From: Rheinheimera sp. MMS21-TC3
GTDB lineage: Bacteria > Pseudomonadota > Gammaproteobacteria > Enterobacterales > Alteromonadaceae
Assembly (NCBI RefSeq): GCF_032229285.1
Contig: NZ_CP135084.1
Location: 2,914,001 to 2,978,000, forward strand
DNA: 64,000 bases
Direction: 5' to 3'
The notes beneath the pieces are model-generated. The model did not search any database. It was not told the origin of the DNA and worked only from the letters and a program-made list of their open reading frames with translations. Position numbers and translations under genes: made by a program. This document shows, one piece after another, positions 30,780-41,314 of this stretch; within the stretch, counting starts at the first letter, position 1; each line of letters opens with the position of its first letter.

Positions 30780-32889
30780 TTGCCGATTCTACAGCTGGTT
30801 TAGCATTAGCTTCTTTAATACTTAAGCGAACACGGCCTTGCTTATCTACTTCTAACACTTTAACCGCAACCTTCTGGCCAACAGTTAAATGCTCAGAGAC
30901 GTTATTAACACGCTCTTCAGAAATTTGTGAGATATGCACTAAGCCATCTTTACCTGGCAGTACGTTAACAAAGGCACCAAAGTCAACAATACGGACAACT
31001 TCACCTTCATAGATAGTACCCACTTCAATTTCTGCTGTTATAGCATTGATTTTATCAATAGCAATTTGCGCAGCTTTAGCGGTAGTAGCAGCAATTTTTA
31101 TACTGCCGTCATCTTCAAGTTCAATTGTACAGCCTGACTCTTCAGTGATTTGACGAATAACAGCACCACCTTTACCGATAACCTCACGAATTTTTTCAGG
31201 GTTAATCTTCATAGTGTAAATGCGCGGCGCAAATTCTGACATTTCTTCACGGTGACCACTAATAGCTTGGTCCATTACGTTAAGAATATGCAAACGTGCA
31301 GCTTTAGCTTGTTTTAAAGCAATTTGCATAATTTCTTGGGTAATACCGTCAATCTTAATGTCCATTTGTAAGGCAGTAATACCTTCAGTGGTACCCGCTA
31401 CTTTAAAGTCCATATCGCCTAAGTGATCTTCATCACCTAAAATATCAGACAAGACAACAAAATCATCGCCTTCTTTCACTAAGCCCATAGCGATACCCGC
31501 TACTGACGCTTTGATTGGTACACCGGCATCCATTAAGGCTAATGACGAACCACAAACTGATGCCATAGAGCTAGAGCCATTTGATTCGGTAATTTCTGAC
31601 ACTATACGAATAGTGTATGGGAAATCATTAAAATCAGGCATTACTGCTTGCATACCGCGCTTAGCTAAACGACCGTGACCAATTTCACGACGCTTAGGCG
31701 AACCAATCATACCGGTTTCACCTACGCTGTACGGAGGGAAGTTATAATGCAGCATAAAGGTATCGGTTTTAGCACTTAATAAATCATCTACCGTTTGCGC
31801 ATCACGTGCTGTACCTAAAGTTGCTGTAACTAAGGCTTGTGTTTCGCCACGGGTAAATAATGAAGAACCATGAGTACGCGGCAATACACCTGTCATTACA
31901 CTTAAACCACGAACCATTTCCGGATCACGGCCATCGATACGTGGCTCACCTTTAGTGATGCGGCTACGCACAACTTGGCTTTCTAAGGCATGGAAGATGT
32001 CCGACACTTCTTGGCTATCTAAGCTTTCTTCTTCTGTTAACTCTGCTGTTAACTTTTCCATTAATGCAGTTTTAATTTCAGCAATACGCTCATAGCGTTT
32101 GGCTTTTTCAGTAATGCGATAAGCATCACCGATATCGGCACTTGCAAGCTCAGCAATTTTAGCAATTAACGGCTCATTTTTAGCCGGTGCTTGCCAATCC
32201 CAAGCTGGTTTAGCTGCATCTGCGGCTAATTCTTTAATGCTATTAATCGCCACTTGCATTTGCTCATGACCATAAACAACAGCGCCTAACATTACATCTT
32301 CAGATAGCACGTTAGCTTCTGATTCAACCATTAATACTGCACCAGCAGTACCGGCAACAACTAGATCTAATTTACTTTCTTTTAATTCATCTTCAGATGG
32401 GTTAATGACATACTGATCATTAATATAACCAACACGTGCTGCCCCTACCGGGCCTGCAAAAGGAAGACCTGAAATGGCTAATGCTGCAGAAGCACCAATT
32501 AAAGCAACGATATCTGGCTGAATTTCTGGTTGTACTGAAACGACAGTAGCAACAATTTGCACTTCGTTAATAAAACCTTCTGGGAATAACGGACGCAACG
32601 GACGGTCAATTAAACGTGCTGTTAAGGTTTCACCTTCTGATGGACGGCCTTCACGCTTAAAGAAACCACCAGGAATACGGCCAGCGGCATACATTTTTTC
32701 TTGATAATTCACCGTTAGCGGGAAGAAGTTCTGACCTGGCTTAGGTTCTTTTTTACCAACAACCGTCACTAATACTGAAGTATCACCAAGGCTTGCAAGA
32801 ACTGCAGCGTCTGCTTGACGTGCAATTACGCCAGTTTCTAAGGTGAAAGTATGTTGACCGAAGGGGAATGATTTTACGATTGGAGTCAC
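30760..32889 (-). CDS. pnp: Polynucleotide phosphorylase
   Basis: 3'-5' phosphorolytic exoribonuclease of the RNA degradosome. Two RNase PH domains flank an alpha-helical domain, followed by KH ([21 protein letters not shown]) and S1 ([31 protein letters not shown]) RNA-binding domains. The 709-residue length matches E. coli (711). It lies downstream of rpsO beyond a terminator, as in E. coli. Confidence 0.98.
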   Translation of the reverse strand: MTPIVKSFPFGQHTFTLETGVIARQADAAVLASLGDTSVLVTVVGKKEPKPGQNFFPLTVNYQEKMYAAGRIPGGFFKREGRPSEGETLTARLIDRPLRPLFPEGFINEVQIVATVVSVQPEIQPDIVALIGASAALAISGLPFAGPVGAARVGYINDQYVINPSEDELKESKLDLVVAGTAGAVLMVESEANVLSEDVMLGAVVYGHEQMQVAINSIKELAADAAKPAWDWQAPAKNEPLIAKIAELASADIGDAYRITEKAKRYERIAEIKTALMEKLTAELTEEESLDSQEVSDIFHALESQVVRSRITKGEPRIDGRDPEMVRGLSVMTGVLPRTHGSSLFTRGETQALVTATLGTARDAQTVDDLLSAKTDTFMLHYNFPPYSVGETGMIGSPKRREIGHGRLAKRGMQAVMPDFNDFPYTIRIVSEITESNGSSSMASVCGSSLALMDAGVPIKASVAGIAMGLVKEGDDFVVLSDILGDEDHLGDMDFKVAGTTEGITALQMDIKIDGITQEIMQIALKQAKAARLHILNVMDQAISGHREEMSEFAPRIYTMKINPEKIREVIGKGGAVIRQITEESGCTIELEDDGSIKIAATTAKAAQIAIDKINAITAEIEVGTIYEGEVVRIVDFGAFVNVLPGKDGLVHISQISEERVNNVSEHLTVGQKVAVKVLEVDKQGRVRLSIKEANAKPAVESANAEEKA

Positions 32890-33038
32890 GTGTTTGTTTC
32901 CTTTACTTAATCGCCTAATTGCGATGTCTTATTTTTTATTTATTTCAGCACTAGTATACTCTGTAACCAATCTTAAAAGATAGTTCCATTAAAACTATAC
33001 TTTATATTAAATGTTGCAGATAATTTTATTTCAGGCAT

Positions 33039-33060
33039 AAAAAAGGGGCTAAAAGCCCCT
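33039..33060 (-). terminator. Intrinsic terminator between rpsO and pnp
   Basis: In the gene sense the stem AGGGGCT pairs with AGCCCCT around a 3-base loop and is followed by a run of six Ts. It lies 22 bases beyond the rpsO stop and would separate rpsO from pnp, which probably has its own promoter in the 149 bases that follow. Confidence 0.85.
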
Positions 33061-33081
33061 CTTTATTAATTAAATAGCTTA

Positions 33082-33351
33082 TTAACGGCGTAAGCCTAAG
33101 CGCTTAATTAATGTTGCGTAACGCTCTTGGTTTTTACCTTTTAAGTAATCCAATAATTTACGACGCTGGCTTACCATGCGTAACAAACCACGACGTGAGT
33201 GGTGATCGTGTTTATGTTCAGCAAAGTGACCTTGTAAATGGGCAATAGTTGCAGTTAATAAGGCTACCTGTACTTCTGGTGAACCTGTATCGCCTTCTTT
33301 AGTTGCGTATTCAGCAACAATTTTTGCTTTTTCTGCAGCATTTAATGACAT
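33082..33351 (-). CDS. rpsO: 30S ribosomal protein uS15
   Basis: Primary 16S rRNA-binding protein of the small-subunit platform, 89 residues from the ATG at 33351 ([16 protein letters not shown]). GGAG lies six bases upstream, so an apparent 17-residue extension is rejected. The [23 protein letters not shown] segment and the [18 protein letters not shown] helix are near-invariant. In E. coli rpsO is autoregulated by an mRNA pseudoknot; not assessed here. Confidence 0.98.
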   Translation of the reverse strand: MSLNAAEKAKIVAEYATKEGDTGSPEVQVALLTATIAHLQGHFAEHKHDHHSRRGLLRMVSQRRKLLDYLKGKNQERYATLIKRLGLRR

Positions 33352-33427
33352 AGTAAACTCCAAATGTGAGTGAATTAAAATAGCTTGTCGCCGATCACTC
33401 ATTCAGCTGACAATAATTAACCGCGGC

Positions 33428-33455
33428 ATTTTAACAGTTACAACGGTTATTACAA
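33428..33455 (-). promoter_or_regulatory. Candidate rpsO promoter
   Basis: On the minus strand, TTGTAA (33455-33450) and TAAAAT (33433-33428) are 16 bases apart, and TG-T precedes the -10 (TGTTAAAAT, an extended -10). It lies in the gap between truB and rpsO, 76 bases upstream of the rpsO start. Confidence 0.55.
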
Positions 33456-33465
33456 TACGTTTTTA

Positions 33466-34386
33466 TCAGCTTGCTGTATTCAATAAGCGACGCGAGCTTA
33501 ATACGCCATCAATTATTTGCCCAATACCTAAAAACTGCTGGCTTGCACTATATAATTTAATAGCAGCACAACTTTCTAACTCAGTATCAAAACTTTGACC
33601 ATGTTGAACTTTTTTCTGCTCGGCAGCTGATAGCACTAATTCAGCTAAGCCAACTAGCCCTGCATCAACAGGCAACAATAAAGCATCAACCGAGCTAAAG
33701 TCTTTACTGTCATGACATGGCAAGGTTGCCTGCTCAATAGCTGGCACTGTATAGGCTTGCTGTATATCAAACGGGCCCACTTGAGTGCGATGCAACGCCG
33801 ATACATGCGCACCACAGCCTAAAGCTTCGCCTAAATCGTCAATTAAGGTTCTAATATAGGTACCTTTACTGCAATGAACAACAAAGCGGGCAACTTCAGG
33901 TGTAAAGCTCACTAATTCAAAACGGTAGATACTAATTGGCCGCGCTTCTCTTGGCACCGTAATGCCCTGACGCGCATAGCGATACAAAGGCTGGCCTTGA
34001 TATTTTAGCGCTGAGAACATAGTTGGCACTTGCAAAATATCGCCGCGAAATGCTTGCATAGCCTGCTCTAAAATAGCTTGGTTATGTTGCACTGGCTTAG
34101 TACTAATCACTTCACCTTCGGCATCACTGGTCGTGGTGCGAATACCAAATTTTGCCTCGACCTGATAAGTTTTATCGGTATCTAATAAGAACTGGCTAAA
34201 TTTTGTTGCTTCGCCAAAACATAACGGCAATAAACCCGACGCCATAGGATCTAGAGCTCCGGTATGGCCGGCTTTTTTCGCTTGATACAACCAGCGCACT
34301 CGCTGCAAAATACCGTTGCTGCTGATATCTAACGGCTTGTCTAATAGCAAGATGCCATTGACTGAACGCGCATTACGACGTGCCAT
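33466..34386 (-). CDS. truB: tRNA pseudouridine55 synthase TruB
   Basis: Modifies U55 in the T-loop of tRNAs. Catalytic Asp46 lies in KAGHTGALDPMASGLLP (E. coli D48). A thumb region and a C-terminal PUA-like extension are present; 306 residues in total. The start overlaps the rbfA stop by one base. Confidence 0.97.
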   Translation of the reverse strand: MARRNARSVNGILLLDKPLDISSNGILQRVRWLYQAKKAGHTGALDPMASGLLPLCFGEATKFSQFLLDTDKTYQVEAKFGIRTTTSDAEGEVISTKPVQHNQAILEQAMQAFRGDILQVPTMFSALKYQGQPLYRYARQGITVPREARPISIYRFELVSFTPEVARFVVHCSKGTYIRTLIDDLGEALGCGAHVSALHRTQVGPFDIQQAYTVPAIEQATLPCHDSKDFSSVDALLLPVDAGLVGLAELVLSAAEQKKVQHGQSFDTELESCAAIKLYSASQQFLGIGQIIDGVLSSRRLLNTAS

Positions 34387-34850
34387 TAGTTGTTCGACTC
34401 TTCACTATCAGATTGCATATCAGTAATAGTGTCGTCTACAGCATTTGCATCTGCGTCATCTAGCGCTTGGCCTGAGTCTAAACGGCGCTTATCATCGTCA
34501 CGACGGGCGTTAGCAACTAGAGTTGCCATACGGATCCCTTCATTCAGTGAGGCATCGTGGCTAAAACGAATATTAGGCACAATCCGTGACTGAATTCGCT
34601 TGCCAATAAGCTTACGCACAAAACCTGAAGCGTCATTGAGTATCTTTAAGTTGTCGGCCACTTTTTCATCTTCTAGACCTAAAAAAGTAACAAAGATTTT
34701 AGCGTGAGATAAGTCTCGTGACACTTCAACATCTGACACTGTGATCATAGTATGTAAACGCGGATCTTTAATTTCACGTTGTAAAATTACCGCCATCTCT
34801 TTTTTCATCTGTTGTGATAGACGATCAACGCGAGAAAATTCTTTACCCAT
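34386..34850 (-). CDS. rbfA: Ribosome-binding factor A
   Basis: 30S maturation and cold-adaptation factor with a KH-type fold (SRVDRLSQQMKKEMAVILQREIKDPRLHTMITVSDVEVSRDLSHAKIFVTFLG). The C-terminal 35 residues are acidic and Ser/Asp-rich (DDADANAVDDTITDMQSDSEESNN), longer than in E. coli (154 against 133 residues). It follows infB after 79 bases that contain a long palindrome. Confidence 0.96.
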   Translation of the reverse strand: MGKEFSRVDRLSQQMKKEMAVILQREIKDPRLHTMITVSDVEVSRDLSHAKIFVTFLGLEDEKVADNLKILNDASGFVRKLIGKRIQSRIVPNIRFSHDASLNEGIRMATLVANARRDDDKRRLDSGQALDDADANAVDDTITDMQSDSEESNN

Positions 34851-34879
34851 AATAATTTATCCTAAACGAATACTGAGAC

Positions 34880-34907
34880 AAAACAGGGGCCAATTGGCCC
34901 CTGTTTT
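34880..34907. terminator. 28-bp perfect palindrome between infB and rbfA
   Basis: The core CAGGGGCCAATTGGCCCCTG extends to a 28-base perfect palindrome. As RNA it is a very strong hairpin. In the infB-to-rbfA direction only four Ts follow; on the plus strand there are six. It may attenuate transcription, define an mRNA 3' end inside the operon, or work bidirectionally. Confidence 0.6.
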
Positions 34908-34929
34908 TTGTAACTAACAGCTTTGTTAG

Positions 34930-37608
34930 TTACAGGGTACGTTCTACTTGTACCACTTCAAAGACTTCTATCTGGTCGCCAGCGCGCACATCGTTGTAGT
35001 TCTTAACACCGATACCACACTCGTAACCATTACGAACTTCACTAACATCATCTTTAAAGCGACGTAATGATTCTAGCTCACCTTCATATATTACCACGTT
35101 ATCACGTAATACGCGGATAGGTGCAGAGCGCTTAATCACACCCTCAGTTACCATACAACCCGCAACAGCACCAAATTTAGGCGAACGGAATACATCACGA
35201 ACCTGAGCTAAACCAATAATCTCTTGTTTAAACTCTGGCGCTAACATACCTGTCATCGCTTGCTTAATTTCATCTAGTAGTTCATAGATAATACCGTAGT
35301 AACGTAAATCTAAACCTTCTTCATCAATCAGTTTACGCGCGGTACCGTCAGCACGAACGTTAAAGCCGATGATAATAGCCGATGAAGCCGCAGCTAAAGT
35401 CACGTCAGTTTCGGTAATACCACCTACACCACTACCGATAATTTTAACTTTAACTTCATCAGTCGATAGCTTCATTAATGATTCAATAATAGCTTCAACT
35501 GAACCTTGGACATCGGCTTTAAGTACGATATTAAGCTCTGAAACGTCACCTTCTGTCATGTTGGCAAACATGTTTTCAAGTTTTGATTTTTGCTGACGCG
35601 CTAATTTAATATCGCGGAACTTACCTTGACGGTATAAAGCCACTTCACGCGCTTTACGCTCATCTTTAACAACAGTAACTTCATCACCTGCTTGTGGCAC
35701 GCCTGATAAGCCAAGGATTTCAACTGGAATTGATGGACCAGCAGATTTCACTTCTTTACCATTTTCATCGCGCATCGCACGCACGCGGCCATATTCAAAA
35801 CCACAAAGCACAATTTCGCCTTGCTTTAAGGTACCGTGCTGAACCAAGATAGAGGCGACTGGGCCACGGCCTTTGTCTAAACGTGATTCAATAACAACAC
35901 CACGAGCCATACCATCACGAACAGCTGTTAACTCAAGCAATTCAGATTGGTTAAGTACTGCTTCAAGCAGCTCATCAATACCTATACCGGCTTTAGCTGA
36001 TACTTGAACAAACTGAGTATCACCGCCCCACTCTTCTGAAATAACATCGTATTGAGATAGTTCGTTACGCACTCTGTCAGGATCAGCTTCAGGCTTATCA
36101 ATCTTGTTAACAGCAACTACGATTGGCACACCTGCAGCTTTCGCATGCTGAATGGCTTCTTTAGTTTGCGGCATAACGCCATCATCTGCCGCTACTACTA
36201 AGATAACGATATCTGTTGATTTAGCACCACGTGAACGCATTGACGTAAAGGCAGCGTGGCCTGGTGTATCTAAAAATGTCACCACACCACGTTCAGTTTT
36301 AACATGGTAAGCACCAATATGCTGGGTAATACCACCAGCTTCACCTGAGGCAACTTTTGCTTTACGAATATAGTCTAGTAATGATGTTTTACCATGGTCA
36401 ACGTGGCCCATAACAGTCACAACAGGCGCTCTAGGCTCAAGTTTACCTTCACCTTCACGAACTGACATTACTGCTTCTTCAAGTTCGTTTTCTTTGGTTA
36501 GGGTACATTTGTGACCCATTTCTTCACAAACAATAGCGGCTGTTTCTTGATCGATAACTTGGTTAATGGTCGCCATAGCGCCCATTTTCATCATAACTTT
36601 AATTACTTCTGTGGCTTTAACCGCCATTTTTGATGCTAATTCAGCAACAGTGATGGTTTCACCAATTCTAACTTCGCGCTCAACTGGCTGGGCCGGCTTA
36701 TTAAAGCCATGCTGCATACTGGTTGGCGTTTTCTTTTTCTTAGAATGACGATTAGCGCGATTAAAGGCTTCTCTATCGTTAGCATCATCTTTCTTTTTAT
36801 TTTTAGGTGGTGCTTTTTTACCGGCACCGCGACGACCTGCACGCTCTTCTTTAGCATCCACTTCGTCTTCCGCTTCTTTAGCAAATTCGTTGCTGGTTAA
36901 GTGATAATCATCACTTTCCACAGGTTTCTTTGCTTCTGCAGCCCAACGTTCGCTATTTTCTTCTGCTAATTTACGAGCAGCTTCTATTTGCTTTTTCGCA
37001 TCTTCTTCAAGCTTGCGTAGCGCTTCAGCTTCTTGTTGCTGACGAATACGCTCAGCTTCTTTACGCGCTTCTTCTTTAGCCGCGCGACGTGCTGCTTCTT
37101 CAGGATCGTCTTTCACTTGCTGAGTCTGTTTAGCTTCTTCACGACGCTTAGCTTCTGCTGCTTTACGATCGGCTTCTTCTTTTGCTTTTACAGCAGCTTC
37201 TTCTTTCGCTACTCGCTCTGCTTCAGCACGTGCTTTATCAGCTTCGGCTTGGGCCTGTTGCTCGGCAATACGTGCTTCTTCTTGTGCTTTAAGTTCTGCT
37301 TCATCAAGCTGTGGTTTTTTAACATAAGTACGCTGTTTGCGAACTTCGACCGTTATTTCACGATTACGGCCACCACCACTAGCAACACTTAAAGTTGACT
37401 TTTCTTTACGTTGCAAAGTTAGACGAGACGGCTCTGCCGAACGTCCACCATGCTGACCACTTAAATGCTCAAGCAAAGATTTCTTTTCATCTTCACTTAC
37501 CATTTGACCTGCAGTTTTTTTAATACCTGCTTCAGCGAATTGTAGTACTAACCGATCAACAGTAGTACCGACATCACTGGCTAGTTTTTCTATAGTGACT
37601 TCTGCCAT
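34930..37608 (-). CDS. infB: Translation initiation factor IF-2
   Basis: GTPase that delivers fMet-tRNA to the 30S subunit. An N-terminal IF2-N domain (about 1-50) is followed by a long Ala/Glu/Lys-rich coiled segment (about 90-320), a second IF2-N-like domain, the G domain (GHVDHGKT at 401-408, [12 protein letters not shown]) and C-terminal domains. The length is 892 residues (E. coli 890). Apparent open frames opposite the coiled segment are compositional. It lies 24 bases downstream of nusA. Confidence 0.98.
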   Translation of the reverse strand: MAEVTIEKLASDVGTTVDRLVLQFAEAGIKKTAGQMVSEDEKKSLLEHLSGQHGGRSAEPSRLTLQRKEKSTLSVASGGGRNREITVEVRKQRTYVKKPQLDEAELKAQEEARIAEQQAQAEADKARAEAERVAKEEAAVKAKEEADRKAAEAKRREEAKQTQQVKDDPEEAARRAAKEEARKEAERIRQQQEAEALRKLEEDAKKQIEAARKLAEENSERWAAEAKKPVESDDYHLTSNEFAKEAEDEVDAKEERAGRRGAGKKAPPKNKKKDDANDREAFNRANRHSKKKKTPTSMQHGFNKPAQPVEREVRIGETITVAELASKMAVKATEVIKVMMKMGAMATINQVIDQETAAIVCEEMGHKCTLTKENELEEAVMSVREGEGKLEPRAPVVTVMGHVDHGKTSLLDYIRKAKVASGEAGGITQHIGAYHVKTERGVVTFLDTPGHAAFTSMRSRGAKSTDIVILVVAADDGVMPQTKEAIQHAKAAGVPIVVAVNKIDKPEADPDRVRNELSQYDVISEEWGGDTQFVQVSAKAGIGIDELLEAVLNQSELLELTAVRDGMARGVVIESRLDKGRGPVASILVQHGTLKQGEIVLCGFEYGRVRAMRDENGKEVKSAGPSIPVEILGLSGVPQAGDEVTVVKDERKAREVALYRQGKFRDIKLARQQKSKLENMFANMTEGDVSELNIVLKADVQGSVEAIIESLMKLSTDEVKVKIIGSGVGGITETDVTLAAASSAIIIGFNVRADGTARKLIDEEGLDLRYYGIIYELLDEIKQAMTGMLAPEFKQEIIGLAQVRDVFRSPKFGAVAGCMVTEGVIKRSAPIRVLRDNVVIYEGELESLRRFKDDVSEVRNGYECGIGVKNYNDVRAGDQIEVFEVVQVERTL

Positions 37609-37632
37609 TTGTGTTGTTACCTCCGTTGACTA

Positions 37633-39129
37633 CTATTGTTCTTCGCTAAACCAGACGATATTACGGGCTGCCATAATTAGGTCGGCGGCTTGTTGTTCCG
37701 ACATTGGCGCTATTTCCTGTAATTCATCTACACCTAGCTCAGCTAGGTCGTCTAACGTGATTATTTTTTTACTTGCCAATGTATAGGCAGTATGAGTGTC
37801 TAAACCATCTAATGCTAATAGGGCTTCTGTTGGTTTAGCACCATCTAATGATTCTTCACTTGCTAAGGCGCGAGTTGTTAATACCGCTTTAGCACGCTTA
37901 CGTAACTCTTCAACGATGCCTTCATCAAAGCCATCGATGCTAAGTAATTCTGAGATTGGCACATAAGCTACTTCTTCAATAGAAGAGAAGCCTTCGTCAA
38001 TAAGTACGTCTGCAAAATCTTCATCAATCTCTAGTGACTCCATAAAGATTTGACGGATCCTGCCACTTTCTTCTTGATGCTTTTTATTCATGTCACTAAC
38101 TGACATAACATTTAGTTCCCAACCGGTTAATTGACTGGCTAGGCGAACGTTTTGACCATTGCGACCAATTGCCATGGCTAAATTATCGTCTGCAACAGCA
38201 ATATCCATTGAATGGGCATCTTCATCAACAATAATTGACGCTACTTCTGCAGGTGCCATAGCATTGATAACAAACTGAGCATCGTTATCATCATATAATA
38301 CGATATCTACACGCTCACCTGCTAGCTCGTTAGAAACAGCTTGTACCCGTGAGCCGCGCATGCCTACACAGGCACCTACCGGATCGATACGGCGGTCATT
38401 ACTTTTCACCGCAACCTTAGCTCTAGCACCAGGATCACGGGCTGCACCACGCAGCTCTATCATTTCTTCACCAATCTCTGGCACTTCAATCCGGAACAAC
38501 TCTAATAGCATTTCTGGACGTGAGCGGCTTAAAAATAACTGAGCACCTCGTGCTTCGGGTTTAACTTCGTATAATAAAGCACGAAGACGGTCACCTGGAC
38601 GATAGGTTTCACGCGGCAACATTTCCTCACGACCTAACATAGCTTCGGCGTTGTTACCTAAATCAACAATAATGCTGTCGCGGTTAACTTTTTTCACTAT
38701 ACCCGTAACAAGCTCACCTACTTGATCGATATAAGCTTCAACAATTTGTGACCGCTCGGCTTCTCGTACTTTTTGCACAATAACTTGCTTAGCCATTTGG
38801 GTAGTTATGCGGTCAAACTGGATCGATTCAATTTGCTCTTCAACATAATCACCAACATTTAAGGTCTCATCTTCATATTGAGCTGCAGACAAGGTGATTT
38901 CGCGATACGGATTTTCTTGCACTTCGTCATCAGCCACAATGAGCCAACGCCGGAAAGTTTCATAAAAACCTGTTTTACGATCTATGCTAACGCGCGCTTC
39001 AATTTCGCCGCCATTTTTCTTTTTAGTTGCTGCTGCTAATGCAAACTCTAACGCTTGAAAAATCTTTTCTCTTGGCACGGATTTTTCGTTAGAAACTGCA
39101 TCAACAACTAATAATATTTCTTTTGCCAT
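37633..39129 (-). CDS. nusA: Transcription termination/antitermination factor NusA
   Basis: RNA polymerase-associated factor: N-terminal domain, S1 ([28 protein letters not shown]), two KH domains ([39 protein letters not shown]) and two C-terminal acidic repeats ([19 protein letters not shown]...; [22 protein letters not shown]). The 498-residue length matches E. coli (495). It sits between rimP and infB. Confidence 0.98.
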   Translation of the reverse strand: MAKEILLVVDAVSNEKSVPREKIFQALEFALAAATKKKNGGEIEARVSIDRKTGFYETFRRWLIVADDEVQENPYREITLSAAQYEDETLNVGDYVEEQIESIQFDRITTQMAKQVIVQKVREAERSQIVEAYIDQVGELVTGIVKKVNRDSIIVDLGNNAEAMLGREEMLPRETYRPGDRLRALLYEVKPEARGAQLFLSRSRPEMLLELFRIEVPEIGEEMIELRGAARDPGARAKVAVKSNDRRIDPVGACVGMRGSRVQAVSNELAGERVDIVLYDDNDAQFVINAMAPAEVASIIVDEDAHSMDIAVADDNLAMAIGRNGQNVRLASQLTGWELNVMSVSDMNKKHQEESGRIRQIFMESLEIDEDFADVLIDEGFSSIEEVAYVPISELLSIDGFDEGIVEELRKRAKAVLTTRALASEESLDGAKPTEALLALDGLDTHTAYTLASKKIITLDDLAELGVDELQEIAPMSEQQAADLIMAARNIVWFSEEQ

Positions 39130-39158
39130 TGTTTGTTGCCTCGATTTGCCCCGGTAAC

Positions 39159-39614
39159 TTAAAAAACAGCTACCACGTTCGCTTTATCAATATTATCCAT
39201 CAGCAAACGATAGGGTTTGCCATCTACTTCCACTATCAACATATCGTCTTCAATAGCTGCTAGTATGCCTTTAAACTTGCGTCTGCCATCTTGTGGAATC
39301 GCCAATTTAACTTCAATCTTTTGTCCTACTACCGCTGCATAATGAGCAGGGATGAACAAAGGACGGTCTAAACCTGGTGAAGATACTTCCAGTAAATATT
39401 CAGTTTGAATTGGATCTTCAACATCTAACACAGCACTAACTTCACGACTAACGACTGCACAGTCTTCTACGTTCACACCATCAGCGTGATCTATATATAT
39501 TCGTAATGTCGAATGACGGCCAGCTTGCACAAGCTCTAAACCTAATAACTCAAAGCCATTAGCTTCAACAGTTGGTCGTAGCAAATCAGTCAGTTTTTGT
39601 TCTTGCCTAGTCAA
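39159..39614 (-). CDS. rimP: Ribosome maturation factor RimP
   Basis: Needed for 30S maturation at the start of assembly. The protein reads [28 protein letters not shown], matching the E. coli opening (LEQKLTEMI...). The start is reassigned to TTG at 39614: an excellent GGAGG lies five bases upstream and the resulting 151 residues equal the E. coli length (150). Upstream in-frame codons run into the leader terminators and are not conserved. First gene of the rimP-nusA-infB operon. Confidence 0.95.
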   Translation of the reverse strand: MTRQEQKLTDLLRPTVEANGFELLGLELVQAGRHSTLRIYIDHADGVNVEDCAVVSREVSAVLDVEDPIQTEYLLEVSSPGLDRPLFIPAHYAAVVGQKIEVKLAIPQDGRRKFKGILAAIEDDMLIVEVDGKPYRLLMDNIDKANVVAVF

Positions 39615-39681
39615 AAAGACCTCCAAAACACACCTTGTGCAAGCTAAATTGGCAGCATTCACCAGTAGGGATTGCACAAAT

Positions 39682-39700
39682 AAAAAAGGGCTTAGCGCCC
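39682..39700 (-). terminator. Leader terminator/attenuator proximal to rimP
   Basis: On the minus strand GGGC-GCTAA-GCCC is followed by six Ts. It lies 68 bases upstream of the rimP start and downstream of the tRNA genes, in the position of the leader terminator of the E. coli metY-rimP-nusA operon. Confidence 0.75.
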
Positions 39701-39731
39701 ATTACTTTGTAAAACACAGTCTGCAGATACG

Positions 39732-39755
39732 AAAACGCCCCGAGCTAGCGGGGCG
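39732..39755 (-). terminator. Leader terminator distal to rimP
   Basis: The stem CGCCCCG/CGGGGCG (7 bp, GC-only) with a 6-base loop is followed by TTTTC on the minus strand. It is in tandem with the terminator at 39682-39700, between tRNA-fMet and rimP. It probably ends most tRNA transcripts and sets readthrough into rimP. Confidence 0.75.
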
Positions 39756-39768
39756 AAGAAGCATCCTA

Positions 39769-39797
39769 TCAATAAACATATCGCCAATGTTTATTGA
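39769..39797. repeat. 11-bp AT-rich inverted repeat in the rimP leader
   Basis: TCAATAAACAT (39769-39779) and ATGTTTATTGA (39787-39797) are perfect reverse complements around a 7-base loop. The element lies between the tRNA remnant and the distal leader terminator. It may be an RNA processing site or part of the leader fold. Confidence 0.5.
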
Positions 39798-39807
39798 AAA
39801 TAAAGTT

Positions 39808-39870
39808 GGTTGCGGAAGCTGGATCCCTGACCTTCGCACCGCGGTTATAAAGAGGAGCCCGAGGGCTTTC
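39808..39870 (-). pseudogene. Degenerate tRNA-Met-like remnant
   Basis: The stretch beginning TTGGTTGCGGAAGCTGGAT closely matches the 3' end of the adjacent tRNA-fMet, including CCA. Further shared blocks are GACCTTCG and GGTTATAA (anticodon-arm region), but small deletions and insertions destroy the cloverleaf and the anticodon is lost. It appears to be a decayed duplicate of the initiator tRNA gene 24 bases away. Confidence 0.5.
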
Positions 39871-39893
39871 TATATAACTTTTGCAAACTAAAT

Positions 39894-39970
<77 letters not shown>

Positions 39971-40043
39971 TCCGTAATAGGCAGCTATTATATAGCGCTA
40001 CGCATTTTATGGCAAGCTTAGACTGCCTAAAGTCTGTATTTAA

Positions 40044-40128
40044 TGGTGCCGAGAGCGGGACTTGAACCCGCACGTCCGAAGACACTACCCCCTCAAGATA
40101 GCGTGTCTACCAATTTCACCACCTCGGC
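40044..40128 (-). tRNA. tRNA-Leu (GAG)
   Basis: An 85-base class II tRNA with a long variable arm, acceptor GCCGAGG paired with TCTCGGC, anticodon GAG, and encoded CCA. It lies 12 bases after secG, the position of leuU in E. coli. Confidence 0.96.
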
Positions 40129-40140
40129 TCACTAAAAGGG

Positions 40141-40473
40141 TTAATTTCCGACAGGAATATCACTAACAGGTTCTTGTTTAACTGGCTCAACTTGCTCAGT
40201 TACCGGCACAGATAAATCTTGCCATTCATCAACTTTCTTAGTTTGACCCGCAGTATAATTACCTAAAATAATGCTGACAACAAAAAACACTGTTGCTAAT
40301 AAAGTTGTTGTTTTAGTTAAAAAGTTACCAGTACCAGAAGAACCAAATACGGTTGCTGATGCACCGGCTCCAAAAGCTGCACCCATATCGGCACCTTTAC
40401 CATGTTGAATTAACACTAATCCAATTAAGCTCATGGCGACTAATAAATACACTACAATTAAAATTTCGTACAT
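40141..40473 (-). CDS. secG: Preprotein translocase subunit SecG
   Basis: Small inner-membrane subunit of SecYEG. Two hydrophobic helices (about residues 3-22 and 53-73) flank the conserved LIQHGKGADMGAAFGAGASATVFGSSGTGNFLT segment. The length is 110 residues with a Glu/Pro-rich tail. It begins two bases after tpiA and is followed by two tRNA genes. Confidence 0.96.
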   Translation of the reverse strand: MYEILIVVYLLVAMSLIGLVLIQHGKGADMGAAFGAGASATVFGSSGTGNFLTKTTTLLATVFFVVSIILGNYTAGQTKKVDEWQDLSVPVTEQVEPVKQEPVSDIPVGN

Positions 40474-40475
40474 GC

Positions 40476-41219
40476 TTATTCCTGTGCACTACTGCAAATT
40501 TGCGCAAATTCTGCTGCTTTAAGGCTAGCACCACCAACTAATGCGCCGTTTATATCTGGCTGGGCAAACAAGGCTGAACAATTTTCGCCATTTACGCTGC
40601 CACCGTATAATAATTTTATTTCCGTTGCTGCTATGGAATCTAGTTGAGCTAAATGCGCACGGATAAAAGCATGTGTTGCTTGTGCTTGTTCCGGAGACGC
40701 TGACTCACCTGTTCCTATTGCCCAGATTGGCTCATAGGCGATTACTGATTTTGCTAGCAATTCGGGCTGCGAAGCATACACTGCATCAAGTTGCTGCGCA
40801 AGAACCTGCTCGGTTTTTTCTTGCTGTCGCTGCTGTATTGTTTCACCAATACAAAGAATAGGTGTTAACCCAGCCTGTACAGCAGTATTAACTTTTGCTG
40901 CAATCAGCTCATCAGTTTCAGAATACAGTTCTCTGCGTTCTGAATGGCCGATTATAACATAACTTACTTCAGCTTCTAATAGCTGCGCAGCACTGATCTC
41001 ACCGGTATAAGCACCTGCTTGGTGCTGGCTAACATTCTGAGCACCTAGCTTAAAGTTACGTTTTGCTGCAAAACTGTGCAATAAAGTTAAAGGCGGGCAA
41101 ATAACGACATCAACTCCAGTTAAGCTGTTAACAGCTAAAGTATCACTCATGGTCGCAACTAGTGCTGCTGAACCATTCATTTTCCAGTTAGCTACCAGTA
41201 GCTTATGTTGAACTTTCAT
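40476..41219 (-). CDS. tpiA: Triosephosphate isomerase
   Basis: Glycolytic TIM-barrel enzyme interconverting DHAP and glyceraldehyde-3-phosphate. Catalytic residues are K13 (NWKMNG), H92 (IIGHSERR) and E163 (AYEPIWAIGTG). The 247-residue length is typical (E. coli 255). The glmM-tpiA-secG order is common outside enterics. Confidence 0.97.
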   Translation of the reverse strand: MKVQHKLLVANWKMNGSAALVATMSDTLAVNSLTGVDVVICPPLTLLHSFAAKRNFKLGAQNVSQHQAGAYTGEISAAQLLEAEVSYVIIGHSERRELYSETDELIAAKVNTAVQAGLTPILCIGETIQQRQQEKTEQVLAQQLDAVYASQPELLAKSVIAYEPIWAIGTGESASPEQAQATHAFIRAHLAQLDSIAATEIKLLYGGSVNGENCSALFAQPDINGALVGGASLKAAEFAQICSSAQE

Positions 41220-41314
41220 ATCCTTTCCTTAACCTTTTATTTTACCGGCGCGATACTAACTAAGACGCCTAAGACAAACAATACCTAAAATAGCATTAGC
41301 GCTTTAACTAGCAG

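Noticed and set aside
36566..37392. Several open frames on the plus strand opposite infB
   Set aside because: They are antisense to the Ala/Glu/Lys-rich coiled segment of IF-2, whose composition avoids stops on the other strand; no SD and Phe/Cys/Ser-rich nonsense translation.
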